Assembly (NCBI RefSeq): GCF_047663525.1
Contig: NC_092589.1
Span: 82,496,001 to 82,560,000 of the forward strand
DNA length: 64,000 nt
From: Anas platyrhynchos
Taxonomy: Eukaryota; Chordata; Aves; Anseriformes; Anatidae
Direction of reading: 5' to 3'
Of this stretch, positions 49,803 through 62,417 are shown one piece after another. Numbering within the stretch: position 1 is the first letter of the stretch; each line of letters begins with the position of its first letter. The notes under the pieces are model-generated. The model did not search any database and had not been told where the DNA came from. It saw nothing but the letters and a program-made list of their open reading frames with translations. Made by a program: the position numbers and the translations under genes.

Positions 49803-52800
49803 AATGATGATTTCTCCTCCAAGTGAGTCATAGCAGTTCCCACTGTTAAGGCAGACACAGGAATATTATATTCCTTAATTCCATTAGTGTTTGATTCTGC
49901 AGCCAACTGTCTGCATCGAAGGGGTAGCATTATAAATGAAGCAAACTAGTCTACATTTTGAGAGTTTGTGAAAGAAGGGTATGAATGCTTCACACAAAGG
50001 ACTATTGTATTTTCCTCTGTGATCTCAGGCTTTCTTTAGAAGAAATGATTTGTAGCTGAATTTATGAGGTAGCATACAAAGCATATAAAAACCACTACGA
50101 ACTGGCTTTAAACATTCAATTAATGTGCAGTATACGCCTTTGAAATATAGCTTACCTCACACAGTTACATGGCCTGCACAGATAAATGAATAATAGTTTA
50201 ACGCCATATTAGCCAGTTAATTCCCTAAGATCTACAAGAAACTACAACAGAGAGAGACATCAGGAGTAACTCACACTTCTTGGAGTCCATCTTCCCCCAA
50301 CTCCGCATGCAGAACTTTGTGATCCCCATCCCAAGTTGCTGAACTCTCTTCTTGGCCCTTTAACGTTAGTTCAGCAGGAGTCCTACTGTTAAAAATAAGT
50401 TAAATGTTTGTAATTCTTCTAAACTGAAGGGAAATGCATTTGTATCAGATATAGGGAGCTATATATATCATATACAGCTATGCATACATGTGAAAATACC
50501 TAACTATAGCATTAGGCTGCCTAAGCCTCCTTTGTGTAATGCAAAGAACCCCGGTTCCATTAACTTTTAACGTGTTACTCACTGGATCAACATCTAACAT
50601 CTGTTTCTGGTCGGATTAACTGAGCTATAGATGTTCCTGGTTCTCTCCACTGTCCATTCAACGAGCCTCTGGTAGTCTCAGAAATGTTCATCCATCATCT
50701 GCAGTTATCCAGGTTGATTCTGCCCACATTTACGCTCTTTCTTTCAGGGTAAGAATGGGTGCATTTGAAGAACTATGCCTTTTATCATGTGTTATGATTG
50801 TCGTTAATGCTGTAGCATCTTTTGCAACAGAAGGGTATGTTCCTTTGCTCTGAAGCTAGGTGGTCATCTCAGCATCTTTCTTCCAAAAGAAAAACAGTTC
50901 AGTACTTCACAGCTGCAGAAAAGTACTTAGAAACATGAGCAAAAACATTTTTCTTAGAAACTAGAAATTAAATACATCTTAGAAATCAGTGGCGGTTCTT
51001 TTGTCAAACTGAGGGCGTGCCTCACTGTAAGGATTTACTGAAGCCAAGCAGTTTTTAATATATTGACTTGTCAAAGCTGATTATTCTAGCTGTTCTGCAA
51101 CCGGTTTGGTGAGGGTTGTATAAAATCTGTCTGCAAGGATTTAGCGCAGTATTAAATATGGAAATATTTGTCGTAGCAGTGGTCAGGCAAACTTTCAGTT
51201 TCCATACGCTTCAGCTGAGCATGTTTAATTTTTCACCAAGTTAGATCATCTGACAGGATATACAAGCTGCCTTATGCGAAGTGCTGTTAGCGCGTGGGAT
51301 TCGACTGCAGTTTTGCTACTATATTTGGCGTTTTGTTTTAAGAAAAAATGTTCCAGAACAAAATGGCCCCTCCAAGCAAAAGCCTAAACAAAAGGGAGGT
51401 GAAAACACAAACCCAAACCGAGACAGGGCATTGGTGGTCACATGAAGGAAGAGGAGGGAAGCTGACTCTGCGTTGGCAACACTGAGTGTGCCAGAGCCCT
51501 GCACTGCTTGCTCCCAGTCTGTCACCAGCAGCTGGGGAGCTAAGCCCCAGATTTCTGTCCGTGCACTGAGTTACAACACCGCCTCGCAGGTATCGGGGAT
51601 TTCAAAACCGTGGCACCTGGCAGCATTCATTGTCTGTCATTCCAGACTGCTAGCTGTGTAATATGTCTGGAAATAAAAGCAGTCTCCTGCTGCTGGCTCT
51701 GTGGGATTTCACGTGATTGCCCAGCGCCAGAACAGGCCGTGATGTCACTTAATTAAATGGAAAAAACATACAACCCGTCAGTGAATTTCTGTTACTTCAC
51801 GTTTGTCTATTCAGCTTATTTTCAATAGTGTTTAGCTGCTATGTAGTCACAGTGACTGTGTTTCTATTTTTGGCTAAAAAACCCTGTTTCATGTTAGCTA
51901 CAGGTGCTTCCTTTTCGAAATATATGAAATTACATCGCTGCCAGATTCAAAACCAGAGCCCAAAAACCAGAGCCCAGGAGAGAAAGCTGAACTCTGTATT
52001 GCTCTGGTATATATCTCTATAATCTCTATATATTGCTCTAGGATGTATCACTCCTCGATTGATGCCATTATTCACATTATTGTGCCATTATTTGAAATAC
52101 TTCCTATCAAAGCAGATCCCGAATTCTTTTTACATAGAATTCCAGATTTCTGAGTGCAAAATACTACTGCTGCTTTGAGGCAGGGCAAGATTTAGTCCCA
52201 GAGAGTCCCAGAGTCCCTGCTGCACAGCAAGGTGGCTCGGACAAGTGAGGAAAGACGGGACGTAACAGCTAGAAATGATCAAAATGGTTCCCAAACGTGA
52301 CACCCAGGGCATTCAGCTCACTGTCTCAGGAAGTTGTGTCAGCTGTTGTTAATGAGAAAAGCTGAGATGTCACCGAGACATGTTGGCTGTTAAATATCCC
52401 ATGGGGTGCTTTTGGAGTACAAGGGAATCCCAAAGCCATTCCTTCCCTTCTGCTACACGTCATTTACTCGTTATTTGTAGAGTTTTCCCCTGTAAAAAGG
52501 AAGTTCACATTTCCCTTTTGAAAATGCACTTACTCAGTAAGATGGAGTCAGGTTACTTTTTTTTAATTTTTTGCTCTTACCACAATGTCACTGCACAATA
52601 GAACAGGAAAGGGAAGTGTAACACCTTATTTTGCAATGCTGAGAACATGAGGAGGTGTGCAACTGTGTATTATTCTCTGCATCATCTGTATGCAACTTTT
52701 TTTTTTTTGTTTACAACTGCTTTTTGTTGCTGTTCAAGCAAAGAAGGAAATTGGAAAAGAGAACTAAGACATCAAAATGCACCAAAAATTAGTTTCACGT

Positions 52801-53329
52801 GGAAGAAAGGGATATAAAAGTGGCCTAGACAAAATTAAGGAGAATTTCTGAACTAGAAACAAGGGTGTCAAGCTCATGTTGTTGAAGACAAGCATGTAAG
52901 AGCTCAGACATGTTTCTTCATTCGCAGTGAATTAAAGTGAAACTGAGACTGCTGAGAACACGAACTCTTTAATTTGGTATGCATTTCCTTAGCTGTAAGT
53001 TGTTACAAGTGCTATCCCAAGTGGATTGTGGCTGTTACCAAGCAGCAGAGAGACCAAAATTGTAGATGCAAATAAAAAAATTCCTTTGGCCTCGTGACAT
53101 GGTAAGGGGGATCTGCCCATCAGGCCGAGCTTTGCTTTGACTGGTAATTCTTGCCTAAACTAATTGGTGCGTGGCACTATTTTAGCCTTGTGTGATAAGC
53201 AAGAAAACGTGGTGATAGTAAATCTTACAGCTAAATCTTTTTGGATGAGGCGTCGGTGGGGCCTGTGAGGGCTGGAAGTGTTTTTTAAACCACTCTGCTC
53301 TTGATATGAGGTCCTCGGGCTCCTTACAG

Positions 53330-53460
53330 CCATTAGGGTCGGAGGAGACCTCCGAGATCCCCTGCTCCACCACCACTATCACCCACTGACCGTGTCCCCA
53401 AGCACCACGTCCAGCCTCTCCTTCAACACCCCTGTGCCACCTCAGGGATGCCACCTCCCT
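53330..53460 (-). mobile_element. CR1 LINE fragment, 3' end, minus strand
   Basis: The reverse complement reads GAGGGAGGTGGCATCCCTGA, then GGTGTTGAAGGAGAGGCTGG, ACGTGGTGCTTGGGGACACG, GTCAGTGGGTGATAGTGG, and finally GGAGGTCTCCTCCGACCCTA. This is the same segment as the end of the copy at 25.2-25.34 kb and clearly the same CR1 subfamily. It is heavily 5'-truncated to about 130 bp and lies just ahead of the UBE2J1 CpG island, in the opposite orientation to that gene. Confidence 0.93.
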
Positions 53461-53591
53461 CTACCTTCCTTCCAGAGGAATAAAAACAAAAACAAAACAA
53501 CAAAAAAACAAACACCAGGCGCTATGGCCGCAGCCCGGGGGCGGTGCTGCTGAGGCAGGTGCCTCCCTCCGCGGCCACGGCGGGGCCGCTG

Positions 53592-53610
53592 CCACGTCAG
53601 GGGAGTTTCC
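53592..53610 (+). promoter_or_regulatory. UPRE-like site abutting a kappaB-like site
   Basis: CCACGTCA at 53,592-53,599 is the reverse complement of TGACGTGG, the core bound by XBP1 and ATF6 in unfolded-protein-response genes. After one base, GGGAGTTTCC at 53,601-53,610 fits the kappaB consensus GGGRNWYYCC. UBE2J1 acts in ER-associated degradation, so the first site fits its known biology. Binding is unproven. Confidence 0.5.
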
Positions 53611-53631
53611 CGGGGCCGGGCTCTGCCTTCC

Positions 53632-53696
53632 TCCTCCTCCTCCTCCTCCTCCCGTCCCTCCTTCTCCTCCTCCTCCTCCTCCTCCTCGTCGCTCGT
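53632..53696. repeat. CTC/CTT polypyrimidine repeat in the UBE2J1 leader
   Basis: About 65 bases of CTC units interrupted by CCCGTCCCTCC, ending about 30 bases before the start codon. If transcribed, most of the UBE2J1 5' UTR is polypyrimidine. A second, looser tract of the same type lies in intron 1 at about 54,080-54,136. Confidence 0.85.
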
Positions 53697-53728
53697 CCCC
53701 CGCTGCCGGCGCCGCGCTGCCCGCCGCC

Positions 53729-53759
53729 ATGGAGGGCCGCTACAACCTCAAGAACCCCG
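53729..53759 (+). CDS. UBE2J1: UBE2J1 coding exon 1 (start of ER ubiquitin-conjugating enzyme)
   Basis: UBE2J1 (Ubc6-like E2) is a tail-anchored enzyme of the ER membrane that passes ubiquitin to misfolded proteins during ER-associated degradation, working with HRD1-type ligases. This exon encodes MEGRYNLKNP and one base of codon 11. The start codon sits in an ideal context, GCCGCCATGG. The donor CCCCG/GTAAGG leaves phase 1, which joins exon 2 to give Ala11. Human UBE2J1 begins METRYNLKSP, so the identity is clear despite the short exon. Only residues 1-79 of roughly 318 lie in this window. Confidence 0.95.
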
Positions 53760-53831
53760 GTAAGGCCGCGGGCAGCGCAGCAGGGACCGCCCGAAGGGCT
53801 TGGGGGGGAGCTGGGGCCGTGCCGCAGCCGC

Positions 53832-53890
53832 CTCCTCTCCTTTATCTCCTCTCCTTTATCTCCTCTCCCGGCTCGGCTCGGCTCGGCTCG
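53832..53890. repeat. Tandem CTCCTCTCCTTTAT and GGCTC repeats
   Basis: Two exact copies of a 14-bp pyrimidine-rich unit are followed by four to five GGCTC pentamers. Both lie within the CpG-rich start of UBE2J1 intron 1. Confidence 0.85.
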
Positions 53891-56800
53891 GCCCAGCAGC
53901 CCGGTGCTGTGGGGCCGGGCTCTGCCCGTGCTCCCCCTGCCCGCTGCAGGTGCTGGCGGCTCCGTCCCGCAGCCCTGCCGCCGCGCTGCGAGGCGGGGAG
54001 GGGCTAGGCCGGTGTCAATGGCAGGCTTGCTGGCACAGCAAGCTCCCGGGTGGCCGACCTGTTGCTAAAGTGTGTCTTCTGCCCCCTCCCTCTTCCTCTT
54101 CTTCCTCCTCCTCCTCTTTCTCCTCGTCCTCACGCCCAGGTTGCATAACTGGGCGATGGGGAGCGCAGAGCGAGCGGTGCTCTCCTCGCGTGTATCCAGC
54201 ACCGCACTGTGCCCAGGGGAAGGCTCGGTGCCCCCTTCCCTGCCTCCCACATGCTGGGCATGTTGGCTGTGGGAGCTGCCAAGGCCACCCAAACACCCTC
54301 ACCACCCCTGGTGTGCCACGTCACTGGGGATGGTGGCGGTGACCTGGGTGGTGTGCCTGTGGGAGCTGGGCACAACCCACGCGTGGGTTCCTTGGGGAGA
54401 ATTTTTCCTCTCCGCTGGTACCAGCTCCTCTGGTTTTCAAGGCAAAAATCCCTTTGCTGAAATCAATTTTTGCCACCTGTGCAGCTCCACAGCAAACAAA
54501 CCTCGCTTGGGACAGGCAAATGATTCATACAGTGGGTCAATACCACTTCCCCGAGTCAGATGTGCTCCGTGGCATATGGACAGTGAAGGTCTACATGAAG
54601 TCTATACAAAGTTTGTTTTGTAAAACACTTCAATATTCACTTAATATGTTGGAGTCTTTCATTAAAAATACAGGAAAAAGGTATTCAGTACCCAAAAGAT
54701 TCAGAATAAATCTTGTTTCTTCAACTGTTATTGGCCTTTAAAATGAGTTGACTGGGTTGTACACAGCCGTTGCCCTTAGCCTACCACTTCTTTTTGCTAA
54801 CCAGGTATACACGCGTATGCAGTTACTTAATCTTTCTATCTGTTTTACAGATTTGTTATGGTTAAATGTGCATTCTAATATCCATTTTTATACTTGCCCA
54901 TTCAACCGAAGGCTGAAGATAGAAATGTAGAATGCCCTAATCTTACGGTGGCTTTAATTAATGTAAACATACTGAAATACTTAATAACAAATCCACCGTG
55001 TTTACCATTTCAAACAGTGACAGAAAGTAACTGCTCTGTACCTGCAGGAGAGGCTTTGCCTGTTGAAATCTTCTGGACTTGAGCAAACTCTGATTCCAGA
55101 TGGTGACTACTGCCTGCTCAGTAGTTCTAAAGAGAGCAAATACCACCTACAATGTTTAGCATTTAGTATGGTACTTTAACAATTATGGTAGTTTTTTAAA
55201 AAAATGAGTACAATTAGAGAAAAGCAGTTTAAATAGGAAAACTTTGTTAGCAGAAACCTGTGCTTTTGTCAATCTTCTGAAGCCAGATTCTGCTGTAAAG
55301 CTGTGACACGAGCCGAAGTTCGTCAGTGATGATAACGTGGCTGCGTGGGCACCTCTTCTGCGAGTAGGTGTGCTAGACTGGGTTTGTGAACAAATATGCT
55401 TCCAGATAGACTACATTAAGAGCACCATTGCTACGCAGCTTTGTCCTGCTGCTGGCTGCTGCTAGGCCATATATTCATCTCCTTCCTTATCAGGGTTTCT
55501 CCAGTAGATGTTAGCTCATCCCAGCGCATCTACAAGGTGGTGTCTCTCCATGAGGCGAATTGAGTTGTTCCCCACCTGCTGCCTCTCTGATGAGCGCTGT
55601 GGCTGCTCTGGCACTTCTGCCTTATCCAGAGTCGTGTGGTATGACCACTGAGGGTCTGGGTTTGGGGTGCTGGCTTCTCTCGGTCACCCTGTTAGGGCAA
55701 GGGGGTACAGAGACATTCACCTGAAACTCTCTCCTCTCACCATTAATTTTTGGAAGAGGAAGAATTTCACACGCTGTGCTTCAGGGGTCTTTGTATTGCT
55801 TCAGCAAGGCAAAGCTTTTTAAGGTTTTGCTTCATATTTTTATTTCTATTCTTGGCACTTCTAAAAGGGCAAGCTGTTTTCTGTCTTTAGGATTCCGCAA
55901 TGGATTAGTCAATGTATACGGCCTGCTACCGTATGGCCGATAAACCTCTCCCAGCAGTATTAAAGCTCGGCTGACCACAGCACAGACTTCATGCTCGCCA
56001 TGCTTCAGGAACAGCCCTGTTGCTGAAATTTATAAGACACCTACTTGGAATAAGCGCTTGGCTTTTTTCAAACGCTGTGACCCTCAGGCTGCCACGAGGC
56101 AGACCCCAAATCTTGTAGTCATGCTTTTGTAGCAACAGGATTCCTCGGCCTCCTCTTTCACGTGGGATGTTACCAGGCGTCTTAGCAGGTATTAGCACTG
56201 AGGTGTGTGAGGAATTATGAACAGCTACTCACATAGAGCCTACAAAGAACAGAGATATTTTGTTTTCAGTGTGTTTTTATTTGTTTTTAGCAGACTTCTT
56301 TATCTCAAGGCTGCCTGGTGGGGCTGCGGAGAGCAAATGGAGCGTACGTACGTCCTGCGTTTGCCCAGGGACAGTGCCTGTGCATCCCGGGCATGCAGGG
56401 AACACAGCGTGCCTAGATTGTGATCCTCTTAGCCATCATCTGTATTATGCTTGCTGCAGGGTAAATAAATGCTTTTCCTATGAACTGTACTTTTCTCTCC
56501 AGTCTATATTTTTGACAAGTAAGGAGTATTCCCCACCGCCAAGCGTGCATCAGTTCTTTGTGCATAACAACCAGTCAATAGGAAATAGCCGGTGGGTGCT
56601 GTGCTGCTAAGCGTCTTCTGTGAATGAAATAAAGATTGATTTTTAGAAAAATAGAAGGTTTAATGGACATTAAAATTTGATTAAACTTGAAGACGTTGTT
56701 TGATCTTAGTGCGTTCAACCAGCACTTTAAATTTGATAGACTTTATCCTGTTCTGTGTTAAGTTGACTGAACAGTTTTGAAATGTAGCTGCAGAAAAAGT

Positions 56801-59800
56801 GCTGTACCAGGGAGACAAAGAAAAAAGGTCCGTCCTTCCTGAGGATGAGAGCAAGAAGAGAATAGTTTAGTCAAAAGTACTCCTTTTTCTTTCCTTTTAA
56901 ATACTTTGAATGAGTGCAGGAACCTTGTGGGCCTTGGGAAGGATGTATCCGAGGGCCTGAAGACGTACAGCAGCCGGCTGGCTTCTTGGCAAATGGTGTT
57001 TCTTGGCAAGTGGTGCATCCGTTTGTTATTGTAGCAAAAGTTAAAGCAGCTGTCAAACTGGGTTTTAAAATAAAAGCAGTTTGGGAACCTGTGTCTCCTC
57101 CAGACAATTGTTATAGTTCTGCAATTGCACATTTCAGTTTTCTGATACCTTTCTGTATTATCTCAAAAGATCAGCATGAAATGGGAACTTCTCTAACAGA
57201 GAACGTAGCAAAAGCAGCACGTGATGCAAGCAGACCTGATTGTCTCTGTTTGCTTTTATTTAGACAGAGGAGCGTGACTTCTGTAATACAGAGTTAGAGA
57301 CATTGTTTTCTGTAGATTAAGATGTTTAGAGTAATGTTGAAACTGTAGTAGGCTTCAGTTAGAGATGACTGTGAAACGGTGATGCAGTTTGCTTGAGACC
57401 AGCTTTTTAATTTCTTCTTCATTTTGCCCATTCCTCCATCGCTGGAGGATGAAGGTTTGATACGGTGGTCACTGGTGCCATGAGAAGAGTTGTTAGCGTT
57501 ATGGGTTGCTTCTGTTGTTGGCTTTCTAATTTTAGAAGACTCAAAATCTGGAAATCCTTGTATGTAAATGAGCTTTGGGCTGATGCAAGGGCCTCCTGTT
57601 GTTGAGTTTTCAGAGTCCGCTGTCCCATCATAGACTGAGGCAGCAGGAAATTTTGGAGAATCGTTGAAGAGCATTAAAGAAACAGAATACGTAGTATATT
57701 CTCCTCATCTGTGGTTTAAGGACTTGGCCACCTCTTTTCCAGGAATTTGATTTTTGGATGATGTGAGAAAAGCACACGTGTCCCTGTCACAAAGAAGTTC
57801 CACGTAGCTTAGTGTTTAGGAAACTTTAAATGTGGTCTTGATTAAAGGCTACGTGCCTATATAAACTGCTATGCAAATTTTACGTGTAAAGTGGTGTTTT
57901 TGTGAAATGACATACAAAAATATTTACAGGAGCTCAAAAACCTAGTTGAAGACAGATGTGAACTCAGAAGGGATAAGAAAAACGGGAGGGAAATGAATAG
58001 GGACAAAGAATGTAGAGGTGGAGGACAAAAGTGTAAGTAATGTGCAGTTTTATTTCTAGAGTAGATGCTGTTTGGCACTATTCTGCACAAGGAGAATAAT
58101 TTTTATTTCAGGGTACTCTGTCTCCTGTGCATTTTTCCCCTTTTATTGTATTTTAATTCACTATGATCACATATCATTCGCATATTTTAAGCTGTAGAGG
58201 AAAATGATGTCTGTAAAGGAGCAGGTAGCACGCAGTTACCTGGTGACACTGCAGGTAGCTGGCGGGAACCTGTTGCTGTCCCCTTTTTTATAGTTGTAAT
58301 AAGCCAGCTTCTAGAGAGTACAAACATTAAAAACTATGATTAAAAGTGTGATTGTCCATATTAAACAGCTGTCATAGAAGTATTTCATATCTATCTGGCC
58401 TGGAAAGCTGGATATAAGAGTCAAATATGACTCTTTGCTTTAAATGCTTTCTTGGTGCTTGTTTATTGACCACACCACTCAGTGATCTTTTATTTTTGTA
58501 GCTTAAAATGTGAAAGCTCATTGAGTGTTGTTGTCTTACAAGAAATCCTGTGTGCTTAACAAACACACACAAATTTGGATCGTGCAGTAAAAAATGAGCC
58601 AGGATGAGTGTTTGTGCGGTGGAACCGCCAACTGACCTCACTGATATTTTTCCATTTAGCTGAAATTCAACTTGCCTTTAGCAACTTGGCTTCTCTTTTC
58701 CCTACAAATACAGAATGGTCCCTGGCCATGGGACAGGGTGACGCAGGGGGGAAAAGCAGCTGGTTTTCAAAGGACTTTCCCAAAACGTCATCCATCTAAA
58801 GTTCATCGAGCAATTTTGTTGAAATACGCTCTTTCGTTCTGCTAATGCTATTTTCTTTTATTATTTTCTAATGGTGTTTTTCTCCTTGTAGGTAGTGGTG
58901 GTGTTAATAGACACACAGGAATGAAAATGGCCTGCGTTTTGCTTACAGGTTAAGTGGGCTCTAGGTAGTAGTTCTAAAACCCTTCATCCCAGAGATATTT
59001 TATGGGACTTTTATTAATACAATTATTTGGAAAACTTGGATTTGATAAGTAAATTGCACCTTGCCTATCTTGGTCAGCAGAGCCGTTGAAAACCAAAGAT
59101 TGCTTTTCCTGTATTTCTCCTGCATAGACCTTTAAATCTCATTAAAAATTGAAAAAATATTTATAGCTGCCGTAAGACAAAAACAAAACAGAAAAAGCAG
59201 GCAGCACTTCCTGAAGCAGTAGAAGCTATTAGATTGTTTTATTTCTCCTTTTCCAGATCAGGTAAGTCAACTTGAAAGACTGAGCTCCCTAGCTTTATGC
59301 CAGCTATTTTTGGGTCCTTGCTTTATTTGTCTCTGTACATTTTTTTCTTCCCCAAACAGAAGAACTGAAAATGGGTAGAATTAACTGGTTCCTATCCATT
59401 GGAGGAAGATATTGCCACGTGTGAGCCTGATCACAAACACAGACTTGTTTCACTGACAATCCAAGTGTTAGAGGCAGTTGGAACTGGATTGCTTGGATCA
59501 CGTTTTCAGGACTTTCAGTGAGGAAAAGTGTGCCGACTTTGTTATGTGAAAATACAACTTTTTGCACTGTTATGTATTATTTCCATTAGTATCACACAGT
59601 GATCTTGATCAACTCAATTTGATTGCCCTACATAGCCTTCATTGATAATGTAAAAATGAGCTAAAATTCCACCTCGTTAGATACAGAGCTTTGTTAGTAG
59701 GCTGCTGAAAGGCTAGATGGAATTGCTTTATTTTAAGGCTGTGTTTTCACAATAGCAGTAGAATATTACACCTTATTTTTACAAATCTAAGATGAACACC

Positions 59801-60530
59801 ACAGATGTTCAAATCCCATCCTTTCTTTAAGCAGTAATATTTACGTTTAGGAAGGCTGATCATTTGATTATTTTTTTTTTGTACAGAGTATTTTTTTGGA
59901 CTATCGGGTGCCGACTATTCTAAATGGGCAAAACATCAGGAGTACGTGAATGTGACTTCAGGGCAGTTTCAGGAGAAGCTGTTGTATGGAAGAGGAGTTG
60001 TGGGATGGCTTAAACATCCCAGGAAGCAGGATTTGACCAGGACACATCTTTTGACAGAAATAAATCTGCAAGTCATCAAGTTGTACATGTGTACATCACA
60101 TAAATTCTGCTTGTTAACTGTGTTATCCCCCCAAAAAAAAACAACTGAGGCTTTTTGACTTGATGACAGTTTGCAATTTTTATTTTGAATGGGGCCAAAA
60201 TGTTCTCATTTTTCAGAATTGCCACTGCCAAACTTTTCCTTGGATGACTCAGTGTGATTTCAAGTGGGCTGAAATGCCGCGTTTTGCATCACAATTCTTT
60301 TTAATGAAGCCTGGATGAGTGTCGGGTACTTGTTGCAGGCAGACTTTTGGAAATGATTTTCATTTTTTCCACTGCGGTTTCCATTAGCCAAAGGAGGGGC
60401 TGTGTTTGTGAATACAGCAACTTGTATTTAACGAATTTAGTGGGTTTGAAAAGCATTATGTTCCATGTTTTCAGGGTGAATCCTTGGTGATCAAGCCAGA
60501 TCTGGGCAACTTGCGTTGACATTTCTCAAC

Positions 60531-60548
60531 CACGTGGAAATCCACGTG
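60531..60548. promoter_or_regulatory. Perfect inverted repeat with two E-boxes
   Basis: CACGTGGA, then AA, then TCCACGTG: a perfect 8-bp inverted repeat with a 2-bp spacer. Each arm contains the E-box CACGTG, and the two boxes are 12 bp apart centre to centre. Factors of the USF, MiT/TFE, MYC or CLOCK families bind such boxes. Function is inferred from the motif only. Confidence 0.5.
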
Positions 60549-62417
60549 CTGCTTTTTCGTAAGGCGTGTTCGGTTGTTTAATATTGAAAGCTTCATACGA
60601 GCATAGTATCTCTATGGTGTACAAAAGCTAAATGATGTATTTTGGACTATTTCATGTTCAAAGAGTAGAGCAGTATTTCAGGTTCTTTCCTATATATTCT
60701 ACACAGGCTCATTAAAACAGAATAGCTGTAGCCTGGCTTCTGTTTTCAAAACAAACAAACCAAGCCGTGCTTTAAACTGCTTACGGTTTTGAATCCTGCC
60801 TACCAGCAGCCCAGGTGCTTGCAGTCCACACCTGGCAGCCGTCTTGGTCTTCTGATGGTTTTTCTTGATGGGATTTGCTCCGTCTCCCACTTTTCCTTCT
60901 TCGGCTTGTGAAGGGAAGTATCCAGACAGACCTTTTCTTGTCTAGGCTGACTTTTTCCTTATTCCTCACTAATGGACTGGTAAACCTCATTGCAGATGAA
61001 GGAGCCAAGTTGTTCTTGGTGGATCCCAGCCACTGCTGCCTGCGGCGGGACCTGGTGGGTTCTGCAGGGCTTTATCAACACCTCCTGGAGGCAGTGGCAG
61101 GAGGAGGAAGGCTGGCAGCAGCCAGTTCCCATGTAGTCGGCTTGCTTTTTTGGGCTGTAAGAAGTGAAGTTTTCAAACTTTATGCTGTTGTTTATACCTG
61201 TCAGCTAGTGCAAATAAATAAAAGGACTCTTGACAGTAAATTGAAATTCAGATTACTCTGTGGGAAGGTTAGAGTAGCTTCACTCATAGCATCAGGAAGG
61301 TGAGTAAATCCATCCATCTTTGTAAATCAGAGTTATGGTTCATTCACAGTGTTACCAAACACTGTTGTTAAAAGGGACTTTGGGCAGTCTTTCTCCTTCT
61401 TTGTATTTAGGTAATTACACAAGTGAGAGGGACATCCATGGTTTGAATTGAACACGGGTGATGGAGTAAGGGTTCCTGCTCCCATTATAGCTTCTTAAAG
61501 AGGTGACAGATATTTTCATTTCTTTTTTCAGTAATTAGGGGATAGTAAGGACATTCTACCTAACCTCATTCATGGGGTGACATCCTGCATTTTCTTGTCT
61601 GTGATGGCTGTGTTTAATTTGCTTTCTGATTTGGCTGAGTTTATTAGGAGTTAATGCACGATGCTCATGAGAGTGCCTGGCTGGAGAAGTGATGGGACGA
61701 AACTTAGTGAAGGGAAAAGAAGAAGGTGATACAGAAAATACAGATGATGATGCTGGTTCTGAAGTGGAAGGCTGGAAAGGGTAGCTGAAGACTAGCCTGA
61801 ATTTAGGACAGAAAAATACCTTTGTGTCCTACCTCAGTAGCAGGTTCAAATTACAAAGACCTGAGTCAGTTTTTTTCTAGCTGGGCATGTGCATTATCAA
61901 ATGTAGTATAAAACCACATCTCCTTCTGCTACTGATGTGATGGTTTTTCTCAAGTCTTACTGTCACCCTTTTTGGATTAATTAAGGGACTAGTCATGTAA
62001 CAGTCAACGAGAAGTGTCAGGAAAAAGCTTGTTATGATGAAATATTAGATTTGGTGGTCGTGTACATCTTCTGTTTAAATACTGAAACTCTGTCAATGAC
62101 ATTTGGTTTTCCTTCAGTCTTTGGTGCAATTACTAACACAATGCTGCTTTAGCCACAGTGTTAAGGGTTTCTTTTGAGAAACTTGGAGACCACGCAGCAT
62201 ATTTTTCATAACTCTGTGCTACATGACTCATTTAAAAGATTTATTCGGTGTGAGTAATCGATATTGTGTCTCGGATTATTAACTCCAGTGAAGAAGCTGC
62301 GGTGAGTTGAAAAAACTTAGCTGAAGGGAGCTCTTCAGGAAATGTTTACGCATTTTTGTGTGCAGTATGCATTAATTTTCTTCTGTCTTTTCATGTTCTG
62401 TGCTTTCTCTTTTTCAG

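Larger units (their letters stand above)
44291..53329. other. Spacer between RRAGD and UBE2J1
   Basis: I recognise no conserved gene in this 9-kb stretch. It contains a 21-bp A-tract (46,204-46,224) and a perfect 33-bp tandem duplication (49,737-49,802). A minus-strand open frame of about 149 codons at 49,070-49,519 has no recognised family. In vertebrates UBE2J1 directly follows RRAGD in the same direction, so a gap here is expected. Confidence 0.6.
53521..54010 (+). promoter_or_regulatory. UBE2J1: CpG-island promoter of UBE2J1
   Basis: GC- and CpG-rich DNA surrounds the UBE2J1 start. It has an Sp1-type GC box (GGGGGCGGTG, 53,537-53,546), a CCACGTCA site (53,592-53,599), a GGGAGTTTCC site (53,601-53,610) and a long CTC/CTT tract directly upstream of the start codon. 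There is no TATA box. Transcription probably starts between about 53,560 and 53,680. An ATG at 53,524 would open a nine-codon frame ending at TGA only if transcription began further upstream. Confidence 0.8.
53760..62417 (+). other. UBE2J1: UBE2J1 intron 1
   Basis: An 8.7-kb intron from GTAAGG to a CTCTTTTTCAG acceptor. Its 5' part is still CpG-rich and holds a doubled CTCCTCTCCTTTAT unit (about 53,832-53,860) and a GGCTC pentamer run (about 53,871-53,890). An inverted E-box pair lies at 60,531-60,548. No coding exon, RNA gene or clear transposon was recognised in the remainder. Confidence 0.9.

Noticed and set aside
53544..54068. A 174-codon leucine-rich open frame resembling a signal or membrane segment
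   Set aside because: The leucine run is the CTC repeat of the UBE2J1 leader read in another frame. It begins with GTG and crosses the true UBE2J1 exon and its donor.
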